Assembly: GCA_034401795.1 (NCBI GenBank)
Contig: CM067367.1
Span: forward strand, 36,920,668 to 36,984,667
DNA: 64,000 bases
Reading direction: 5' to 3'
From: Chaetoderma sp. LZ-2023a
Lineage: Eukaryota > Mollusca > Caudofoveata > Chaetodermatida > Chaetodermatidae
In this document: piece after piece, positions 55,708 through 64,000 of the stretch
How positions within the stretch are numbered: the first letter of the stretch is position 1
How the letters are laid out: the number at the start of each line of letters is the position of its first letter
The notes under the pieces: generated by a model
The model's database searches: none
What the model was told of the DNA's origin: nothing
Seen by the model: only the letters and a program-made list of their open reading frames with translations
Position numbers and translations under genes: made by a program

Positions 55708-57260
55708 AACACAAGGCCCAAGGGCCTATGGTGCTCACCTGGATCATTTTGGCATTTAAAGCATTATAATTTTAATAGACGTGATGGATGATTTTTGGAA
55801 AATCCAAGATGGCCACCAAAAAAATTGGGCAATCAAGATTATCGTTTAATAAATTGAAGTCTACCGTCATAGGATCGTTCCACCTAAGTTTCGATGAAAT
55901 CGGGCTATTGATTGAAGGAGTACTGTTTTTAAATGGTTCAGGAAAACTTTCAGGAAATCAGGGATTACTGCAACAGCATTGACCTATCAAAATTATGAAT
56001 ATAAATTTCAGAGGCTACTGCAATAGGATTCTTCCAGCCAAATTTTTGTGAAATTGCCCATGTGATTAATGAGGAGTAGCATTTGATACAAATTCCCATT
56101 TTCGGAAAATCCAAGACGCCCACCATCAAAATCAAGCAATCAAAATTCTGTATACATGTTCTGAAGCATACTGGCCTAAGGTTCTTCCAGCTGAGTTTGG
56201 TTGAAATCGGCTAAGCGGTTAATGAGCCCTTTAACTGATTTCCAAAAATTTTCAGAAATCTAAGATGGCTGCCGGAAAGATTGACCAATCAAAATTCTGT
56301 ATGCAACTTCTGAAGCCTACCACCCTAGACTATTTCCAGCCAGTCTGGTTGAAATTGTCCAAACAGACTTTAATGAGTAGACGATTTCAGCCATTTTTCA
56401 GAAAATTCAAGATGGCTACCAAACAAATTGACCAATCAAAATTCTGTATGCATGCTCTCAAGCATACCACTTTAGGGTCCTTCCAGCTGAGTTTGCTTAA
56501 ACTGGTTTAAGCGGTTAATGAGGAATAGGCTTTTAACTGATTTCCCAAAATTTTCAGAAAATCCAAGATGTTCACTGGGAAAATCTGACAAATTAAAATT
56601 CTGTATACAAGTTCCGAAACCTACCAACCTAGTATCCTTCCAGCCAGGTCTGGTAGAAATTGCTCAAGCGGTTAATGAGTAGCTTTTTAAACGATTTTCC
56701 GACATCAGAAAATTAAAAATGGCCGCCGTAAAAATGGACTAATCAAAATTATGTTAATATGTTCTTGAACATACTATGCGGCTCATCCATCCCAGTTTGA
56801 TTGAAATCATCCTTGTGGTTATCGAGGAGTAGGCCTTTAAGTGATTTCCAGAAATTTTCATAAAATCCAAAATGGTCAATCAAAATTCTGTATACAAGTT
56901 CCGACCAATCAGAATTTGGATACAAGTTCTGAAACCAGCGTAGTATCCTCCCAGCTAAATCTGGTTGCAATTGCTCAAGCAGTTAATGAGGAATAGCGTT
57001 TTAAACAATTTCCCGACATTTTCAGAAAATTCAAGATGGCCGTCTAAAAGACTGACCAATCAAAATTCTATATACAAGTTCTAAAGCCCACCCCATAGGG
57101 TGATTCATGTCAAATTAATTTGAAATCTGGCATGCGGTTAATGAGGAGTAGTGTTTTTAAGCAAGTTGATGGCCGGACGCTAGAAGGATGGACAAATGGA
57201 CAGACAGACGGATGCCATGGCATAAGCTCACTTGGCCATTCTGGCCAGGTGAGCTAAAAA
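55708..57260 (+). mobile_element. Complete HINE/pearl-like family A element, 150-bp monomers
   Basis: The head is ACAAGGCCCAAGGGCC (hairpin) and GTGCTCACCTGGATC. The AAGATGG-type site recurs near 55,798, 56,105, 56,254, 56,400, 56,558, 56,707, 56,858 and 57,024, about 146-166 bp apart. The tail has GGACAAATGGACAGACAGAC, then AAGCTCACTTGGCC facing GGCCAGGTGAGC and TAAAAA. The subterminal inverted repeat GCTCACCTGG/CCAGGTGAGC brackets the whole. These features match the pearl/CvE type of Helentron-associated element. No protein is encoded. Confidence 0.9.
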
Positions 57261-57893
57261 TAAGTACTTCTGCAAATAGATATTTTTAAATGCCAGCGCA
57301 TAGGTTTTCTTGACCGGCTTGATAATCAAACGGTCAATGTCATGCATTTGAAAATAATATACGCTCGTGGACAGAGAAAACTGCTTACAGTAATTTATCT
57401 TGACCCTGTCATGGCATTTGAGAGAAAAAATATTTCAAACACACTGTGGTGGAAAATTTTAAGCATAATATTTGAAATGCTTTCGCTACTCAGAATTCAA
57501 CATTATCACTACTTCATTGATTGGTTATTTTCTGTTTTTTAAATAACAATTGACCAAGGAAATTGCCTGAAGTCCATCTCTTCTCAGAAGAAAATGCTAT
57601 ACAAATATGAAGTGACAGACATGTTATTAAGTGCAGCAGATAGAACTCTGACAGGCCATGATTTTCCACTACAAAGCTTTCCTCTCAGATGTGTCATCAT
57701 GGACATTGACAAACGGCAAACTTTCAAGAACTGACATGCAGAAGGTGTCTCTGAAAAGGGGAATGTAATCTATTCAAGTGTTGCTGTATTAATGTTTAGA
57801 CACATTGACAAATAGGAGGTGTTCCTTTATAATGATGAAGTGAAGAAGGGAATAATTCTTCCTTTTACTGGAGTGTATGTGTCAATCATCATC
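57261..57893. other. No gene; small family C scrap at 57,262-57,340
   Basis: TACTTCTGCAAATAGATATT and TTGACCGGCTTGATAATCAA look like a family C arm. The 66-codon frame at 57,342-57,542 is unrecognised. Confidence 0.4.
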
Positions 57894-58090
57894 TTAACCC
57901 TTATCACACTGGTGTCAGAATTTTCTATTTTAAAATTAAATTAAAAGATGAACTGGTCTACATTTTTCAACAAATTTTGTGGTCGAAGACAGCAACATCG
58001 TCCACCAAAATTGTTGAAAAATGTACACCAGTTTCTTTGCTATTGACAGGGTAAAAGGTAGAATATTGACATCAGAGTGGTAAGGGTTAA
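57894..58090. mobile_element. TTAA-flanked hairpin MITE family E
   Basis: TTAACCCTTATCACACTGGT at the left and CATCAGAGTGGTAAGGGTTAA at the right are inverted. The stem is CTACATTTTTCAACAAATTT / AAAATTGTTGAAAAATGTAC. It is the same element as the one nested at 52,787. Confidence 0.9.
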
Positions 58091-58190
58091 AGATAGTCTA
58101 GATGAAAGCCTGAGCATTATGGCAAATTATTTACCATCACCATGTAAGAGGGATTGGGTCTTATGTTTGTTTGTGTGAGCTTGTGTGCAT

Positions 58191-58290
58191 GTATGGTAGT
58201 GCATGTGTGTGTGTGTGTGCACGTGCGTGCATGCGTGTGTGCATGCGTGCGTGCGTGCGTGTGTGTGTGTGCGTGTGTGTGTCTGCGCAC
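58191..58290. repeat. Compound (GT)n/(GC)n microsatellite
   Basis: Mixed GTGTGT and GCGTGC units cover about 100 bp. A His/Thr-rich minus-strand frame across it is an artefact. Confidence 0.9.
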
Positions 58291-58369
58291 ACATGCATGC
58301 ATGAAAAACTTTATAAAAAACCTAGAATTCTGAGGATTTAAATTTCTTATTTGATGTCCTCATTGCCGA

Positions 58370-59755
58370 TAAGCATCAGATGTCAGTGACCCTGACATTT
58401 GACCTTGTGACCTCAATGTCACCATACTGATTCCTAACAGTATACACAACAATACATCTAAAAACAAAGTCTTGACAATGAAAAACAGTTTTGTACTAAG
58501 GTCACTTGTGGTGAGAAAGAAGAATAACATGGTTATAATTCAGTGAGAATAAAGGAGAAAGTGGAAATAGGCAAACTGTGTCTCAAAACTAAGGGTGGAC
58601 ACACTGAAGAGGAAACAGAAAAAAAATAAGCTAAACGGAATAAGACGCTAACCTTTCCCCTAAAGGACCAATCCAGATTTTCCGATTCTGAACAGCCCTT
58701 CAGGTCAGGTGAGCACATAATAAAGGCAATTAAATAGACATGTAGATCCAAATACCACTGCTGCCACCTCCGTAAGTACACTAACACCGCTCACACTAAA
58801 TCATAAAATCAAGCTGTACAGAACATGTTTGGTCATGCTCAGACCTATAATTTCTTTTTATTAGGTGCCATTGATCCCCAAATCAATAGCATTCTTTAGA
58901 TTCACAATGGCAACTGAACAGCAAATGAATGGTTAAGATCCCTTCAGCAGAACTGAAATTATTGTCTGGAACTGCAATTTTAACCAGAATGACAATAAAA
59001 AATTGATTAAATCCACAGCAACACAATTTCAGTAATTGGATCACCACGAACTTGATCTTTGTAATTTTGACCCCTCAATGGTGACTGAATGCCATCTTGG
59101 TCAGGATCCCTTCAGTAGAAGTTAAACTACTGCTAGGAATTGCAATTTTAACAAAAACAATGATTAGAAATTTCTTATATCTATGTCCTCTTCCGCAGCA
59201 ACACCTTTTCAGCAATTGGGTCACTGACCATTGACCTTTTGACCAATTTTAATCAATAGACATCGTCTGATTCTCCCGCACAACCGCTGAGCCTCCAAAC
59301 CAAACTTGGAGAAGATCCTGGAATTCAATAGAACCTAAGTTATCCACCAGAAACCTAACACAATTTTGATAATTGGGTTACTCTAACCTTGACCTTTGAG
59401 CTTTTGACCCAAAAATCAATCAGCTTCATCTGATGCTCAAGGACAACTTCTCATCTAATGTTCATGAAAGTAACTTCAGTAGAACTTGATCTATCATGCA
59501 GAAATAGTTAGGTTAACATTACTGCGCTCTTTGAAATTTGGACACAAAAACAATAGGGTTCTTGAACAGAGCCCAATGGTAACATCCCACCAAAATATTG
59601 TGAAGATCTCTTCAGTACACCTTGAGCTAACATCCAGTAACACAAAATAATTCCTGCAATTGTGGCACCATGGGTTTGCCCTTATAACCTCAAAATCAGT
59701 AGAGTTAATTCAGATACATATATACAGAACTCCCTTCAGTAGATCAGCTGTCATT
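58370..59755. repeat. Degenerate TGACCTTTGACC monomer array
   Basis: CAGTGACCCTGACATTTGAC and CTTGTGACCTCAATGTCACC occur at 58,385. Diverged monomers from about 58,920 on contain GGATCCCTTCAGTAGAA, TTGCAATTTTAAC, CAGCAACACAATTTCAG and AATTGGATCACC. ACCATTGACCTTTTGACC occurs at 59,228 and AACCTTGACCTTTGAGC at 59,386. The period is about 180 bp. An eroded family A tail (CTTCAGGTCAGGTGAGCACA) lies at about 58,697-58,716. Confidence 0.65.
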
Positions 59756-59756
59756 A

Positions 59757-60810
59757 AACAAGAGGCCCAAGGGACTATGGTGCTCACCTGGACCATTAGC
59801 ATTTGACCCATTTGCATTTAAAGTCATGATGGATAATTTTCTGAAAATCCAAGATGGCCAGCAAAAGAATTGACCAATCAAAATTCTGTATATACGTTCT
59901 GAAACCTACCCACCTAGGGTCCTTCCAGCTGAGATTGATTGAAATTTGCCCAGTGGTTAATGAGGTGTAGGCTTTTAACTGATTTACCAACACTTTTGGA
60001 AAATCCAAGATGGCCGCCCAAAAACTGACCAATCACAATTCTGCACACTAGATCTGAAGCCTGCCACCATAAAGGGGTCTTCCATCCAAGTCTGGGTGAA
60101 ATCGCCCAAGCTTTTAATGAGGAGTATCAGGTAAATTTTCATAAAATTCAAGATTTTCACACAAAAATTTACGAATCAAAAATCTGTATACAAGTTCTGA
60201 AACCTTCCGCCATAGGGTCCTTCCAGCCAAACTCGGTTGAAATCAGCCAAGCGGTTATGGAGGAGTATTGACAATTTGACAATTTCCGTTAAATTTTTTT
60301 TACAAAATCTAAGGTTTTCCACCCAAAAAATTGATGAATCAAAATTCTGAAAAGATTTTGTTGAAATGTGTCAAGCAGCTATGGAGGAGTAACATTTTGG
60401 GCATTTCCAGTAAATTTTTAATAAAATCTAAGGTTTTCAGCCAAAAGATTGACCAATCAAAATTCTGAATAGAAGTTCTAGAGCCTACCACCATGGAATC
60501 CATCTAGTTAAATTTGGTTGAAATATATCAGGCAACTATGGAGGAGTAGCATTTTGTCCATTTCCGCAAAATTTTTCATAAAAGCTAAGATCTTCACCGA
60601 AAAAAATTGACAAATCAAAATTTGGAAAAAAGGTCTGGAGGATACCAGCATGGGATCCGCCCAGCCAAAATTTGGTTGAAATTGGTCAAACCGTTAAAGA
60701 GAAGAAGCGATTTGATGGACGGATGGACAGACAGCAAGACAGATGGATGGATGATGGACGGACGACATGGCATAAACTCACTTGGCCTTTCAAGCAAGGT
60801 GAGCTAAAAA
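59757..60810 (+). mobile_element. Complete HINE/pearl-like family A element
   Basis: The head is AACAAGAGGCCCAAGGG with GTGCTCACCTGGACC. About six monomers follow; the first two have CCAAGATGGCC and the later ones the TAAGGTTTTC variant, so both monomer subfamilies coexist in one element. The tail is GGACGGATGGACAGACAGC ... GGACGGACGACATGG, then AAACTCACTTGGCC and AAGGTGAGCTAAAAATG. It joins the variant arrays at 11.1, 19 and 22.4 kb to family A. Confidence 0.9.
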
Positions 60811-61295
60811 TGCAACATAATGCCGTTATTTGGGTTATATTGGATCAGCATGACAGTGAAAGTGGAACTGTTGTCACATGCAAAATTGAGTAATAAGCGC
60901 TTTATCTAGAAATAGTTCTCTGGCACTAGAATGGGCTCTTAACTTATGAGTCTTAATTTGAATTTACTGACAATGCAATCTATCTTTCAACAGTTCAATT
61001 AATTTTACTTGGCATATCATTAAGTTGATTTAATCTGTTACAATAACGCTTAGAAAGATATGTGTATTTAATGGAATGTGCTGTCATTTCTGAATGTATG
61101 ATGCTAGTTCAGCCAATGGCAAGGTTTTAGTTGAAAACTTGCTGACTGCCTGTATGTGAACCCCTATCATCTGTATATTAAGGTGATGTGGTTATAGAGT
61201 TGCTAAACATTTGATACTGTGCATCTAAATTAGGCACAGCTGCCATTGCTAACTTTTGCCAGTGTTATTTGTGCCATAAAGCACACAGGCACTTG
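60811..61295. other. Low-copy stretch, nothing recognised
   Basis: AT-rich sequence between a HINE tail and a minisatellite; no supportable feature. Confidence 0.4.
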
Positions 61296-61740
61296 ATGTA
61301 ACGGTCTGAACTTATCCGAGGTAATCCATCGACTTGATGTAAAAGTCTGAGCTTATCCGAGGTAATCCGTAGAATGGATGTAAAGGTCTGAGCTTATCTG
61401 AGGTAATCCATCAACTTGATGTCAAAGTCTGAGCTTATCCGAGATAATCCATCGGGTTGATGTAAAAGTCTGGACTTATCCGAGGTAATCCGTATAATGG
61501 ATGTAAAAGTCTGAGCTTGTCCGAGGTAATCCATCTAATTGATGTAAAAGTCTGAGCTTGTGAGAGGTAATCCATCGAGTTAATGCAAAAGTCTGAGTTT
61601 GTCCAAGGTAATCCATCGAGTTGATGTAAAAGTCTGAGTTTGTCCGAGGTAATCTATCGAGTTGATGTAAAAGTCTGAGCTTGTCCGAGGTAATCCGTGG
61701 AACTGATGTAAAAGTCTGAGCTTGTCCGATGAAATCTATG
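61296..61740. repeat. 41-bp minisatellite
   Basis: About eleven units of GATGTAAAAGTCTGAGCTT plus GTCCGAGGTAATCCATCGA; GTCTGA starts at 61,304, 61,345, 61,386 and 61,427, exactly 41 bp apart. Units vary mainly at ATCC/GTCC and at CATCGA/CGTAGA. From 61,740 to 62,060 the same words (GTCCGTG, TGTCTGAGC, CATTCACA) continue without fixed period. Confidence 0.9.
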
Positions 61741-62060
61741 CTTGATACACTATCATAATATAATTCTCAAGTAAAAGTCAGTGCTTTTCCGTGTTTGTCC
61801 GTGCTAACATCATGCATGGGCATTCACAGATATTCATGAACAAATGTCCGTCAATGTTCATGCAATGCCATAAAGAAAGTCAGTGAAAGCCTGTGCATGT
61901 CCGAGCTCAGACAAAGCACAGAGAATCACAGACATTCACACACAAATGTCTGAGCCTTTCCCTGATAATCTATTACAATTTACGTCTGTGCATTTCATGG
62001 ATATACATGGGCCGTCTGGGTAAAAAATCCATGGAAATCCATGAAATTCTGTGATGAATT

Positions 62061-62440
62061 TCGTATTGGCGGAGTTGCATGCGGACGTTGATGTATGGAC
62101 ACAGAAATTACTATATACCCTGCAAGGCTAGTAAGGGTTTTATTGATTTTAGCCATTTAATGGATTCTATAATGGTCAAACTCTTGGACATAATTTTTTA
62201 GGATTCCCTACTTCATCTAAATTAGAATGTTGTAAAGTGATGCTTTACGTGGTGCTTCTATCACAAATTTGAACAATCCTCGCCGTAACAGCTGCAATTT
62301 ACGACATTCACATCTGTCACTTGAGCACTAAAAGCCTGTGTGACACAATAATTCTCTTATTAGTTCTGCATAGTAACAAGCATTCTGTAAGTATTGCTTT
62401 GCAATACATGTCCCCTACCTGGTGATATAAATCTTTAGAG
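62061..62440. other. Low-copy stretch, nothing recognised
   Basis: No gene or placed repeat apart from GCCATTTAATGG, a family C-like scrap at 62,153. Confidence 0.4.
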
Positions 62441-63143
62441 ATTGACAGTCAAAAATTTCATTAAAAATTGTCAAAAGCAGCTGAAGCTCGAACTTGATCT
62501 GTAACTTCTCATAACATAGCAATAAACCAAGTCTCAGTTATATATGGTGAAGGAGAAGGAAAAAGTCTTGAAAGCTGATATGTTTGTTTTTCATAAGTCG
62601 AAAGGGGACATAACTCCATCAAAAATGTACGCATATGCCTGAAACCAGAACTTGTTCTGTAATTTTTCATAATAAAGTAATATACCAGTTCTCAGTTTAA
62701 TATCTTGAAAGACTGCGAAAAAAAGTGCAGAAACCTAATATATTTTGTATTTCATAAGTCGAAACGGGGCATAACTCCATGAAAAATTGACGAAAATGTC
62801 TGAAACTCGAACATGCTCTGTAACCCCTTATACTAAAGCGATGCACCGATTTTAGCTTAAATATCTTGAAGGAGTGCGAAAAAAGTGCAGAAAGCTGATA
62901 TTTTTCATATTTCTTAACTCGAAAGGGGGCATAACTCCATAAAAAATGTATGCATATGCCTGAAACTCAAACTTATTCTGTAACTTCTCATAGGAAAGCA
63001 ATATACCAATTCTCAGTTGAATACCTTGGACTGCGAAAAAAGTGCGGAAAACCAACTGCGACAGACGGACGGACGGACAGACGGAGTGCAAATCTATAAT
63101 CCCCCCCCCCCCCCCCGGTTTTACCGGTAGGGGCTAATAATCA
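62441..63143 (+). mobile_element. HINE/pearl-like element, family L, 160-bp monomers
   Basis: CATAACTCCAT occurs at 62,609, 62,770 and 62,930 (161 and 160 bp apart), with CTGAAACTCGAACTTGTTCT, TCTCAGTTTAATATCTTGAA and GCGAAAAAAGTGCAGAAA. The tail is ACAGACGGACGGACGGACAG, then CTATAATCCCCC with a C-run (63,101-63,118), CCGGTTTTACCGG and TAGGGGCTAATAA. The subterminal inverted repeat is TAATCCCC/GGGGCTAATA. The head was not found. Confidence 0.7.
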
Positions 63144-63367
63144 GCTTCAGTGTACATTGTAACAATAGGAACTGCAATCAACAAATGATAGCCTTGATTC
63201 TTAAAGCAGACAGATGCACAATTACTTATGCCTACAAGATAAATTGTTAATATCAGTGTGGTAAATATGCAATCCCACAGATGTCATAAACAATTTTGTA
63301 ACCGATCCATCTGGTCTGCATAGAAAGTTGCCAGTTACCATGCCACTCTGACCAGCTCAGTCTATAA

Positions 63368-63676
63368 TGGACCTTTCCAGTTTTAGCTAGACCCCGACCA
63401 TTTCTAGCTAAGCTCCACAGATGCTTTGCCCATATTTGGATCGATCGATCCCTGCACTCCTTGAATCTCAATTTCCAGAAAACCATACTTTTAAGCTGAC
63501 TATGGCAGCAACAGCGCCCAGTCAAATTAGTTTCAGAATGTTTATTAAATAGTAGACATACAATTCATACAACATGATGGAGTATTAAGTGTTTATGATG
63601 GACTTAATCACGTCACTCATGACATAATTGATTATGATGTCAGCCACCATGTCACATAGTTGATTATGACATCATA
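63368..63676. mobile_element. Hairpin MITE family D, left stem arm lost
   Basis: It begins AATGGACCTTTCCAGTTTTA, GCTAAGCTCCACAGATG and GATCGATCGATCCC. Only the right stem arm (GGCAGCAACAGCGCCCAGTC, AAATTAGTTTCAGAATG) remains, then ACATACAATTCATACAAC and several ATTATGATGTCA/ATGACATCAT blocks. Confidence 0.7.
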
Positions 63677-64000
63677 TGATGGCGTAACTTATGCCCTCGA
63701 ATTACAAGGCATAAGTAATTTTATTTCCAGCGTTTTTGATGTGGTCTCGAATTTTAGTAGAATTTTGGATATTCTGGATTTTATAAATTGAATTTACATT
63801 TAGTTGACTTTTTGTAAATATGAAGTGTTATTTAACGTGAAGCCATAGCAGCTGCTTTTTTAATATTTGAGCGGAATACTTTTCCTATTTTGGTATTCAA
63901 AGCACCCACGGAGAGCTGAATGCTAAGCTGAAAGAATTTATTAAAACCGGCAGAGCGATACATCATTGCCTGGCAACGAGCGCACGTGAACGGCCTGAAT
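63677..64000. mobile_element. Second copy of the GGGGCCGT-type DNA transposon, running off the window
   Basis: GGCGTAACTTATGCCCTCGA is followed by GCGTTTTTGATGTGGTCTCG, ATTTTATAAATTGAATTTAC, TTTGAGCGGAATACTTTTCC and ATTGCCTGGCAACGAGCGCA. This is the reverse complement of about 17,995-18,330. The outer end at the left is missing or abuts the family D element; the rest lies beyond base 64,000. Confidence 0.75.

Noticed and set aside
58117-58302. His/Thr-rich 61-codon frame
   Set aside because: Produced by the GT/GC microsatellite.
61296-61740. CRISPR-like regular repeats
   Set aside because: Units are contiguous 41-bp tandem copies with no unique spacers, in a eukaryotic genome; this is a minisatellite.

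Overview
The window is AT-rich eukaryotic DNA with almost no recognisable host gene. It is packed with interspersed repeats of the kind I associate with bivalve molluscs: many copies of a family that opens AACAAGAGGCCCAAGGGC and closes CCAGGTGAGCTAAAAA, with tandem cores carrying CCAAGATGGCC. This matches the published description of bivalve 'pearl'/CvE-type elements (Helentron-associated non-autonomous elements, HINEs). The bivalve assignment is an inference from repeat style; no species can be named. No rRNA, tRNA, CRISPR array or intact conserved protein gene was found.

Layout. 0-3.4 kb: HINE copies, one cut by a 5'-truncated LINE with a 10-bp target duplication, plus a half copy of a hairpin MITE. 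3.4-11.1 kb: TTAA-flanked hairpin MITEs, an array of about ten 175-bp monomers with nuclear-receptor-like half-sites, a truncated HINE, and an element made of CCATGGTC words inside another HINE. 11.1-19.3 kb: monomer arrays interrupted by about 3.9 kb of low-copy DNA, a 236-bp SINE-like insertion with a 14-bp target duplication, and a GGGGCCGT-ended DNA transposon. 19.3-22.4 kb: an old, internally deleted DIRS-type element that itself carries a nested HINE. 23-24.8 kb: two large adjacent palindromes. 25-31 kb: hairpin MITEs, a HINE with an insertion, and a receptor-half-site array. 31.2-39.9 kb: one HINE split by a younger, nearly full-length but broken DIRS-type retrotransposon (32.80-39.56 kb, coding on the minus strand). 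40-46 kb: ACCTTTCC-ended MITEs, a foldback of CCAGGCTTATCC words, a 27-bp minisatellite and a duplicated TA microsatellite. 46-51.4 kb: two related elements with a common core but different word-array arms, and a broken gene of an uncharacterised invertebrate family. 52.7-53.3 kb: a MITE nested in another MITE. 55.7-60.8 kb: two complete HINEs. 61.3-64 kb: a 41-bp minisatellite, a HINE of another tail type, a MITE, and a second copy of the GGGGCCGT-type transposon running off the window.

No pathway or operon is visible. The coherent theme is modular non-autonomous mobile DNA. At least five HINE families share one plan (head hairpin, 150-180-bp tandem core, GGACGGAC-like stretch, terminal hairpin). 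Several palindromic MITE families share a stem. A third, less familiar class consists of loci built from one private short word repeated at irregular spacing, and it is the best candidate here for something not well described. All similarities were judged by eye from the sequence; no alignment or database search was run.
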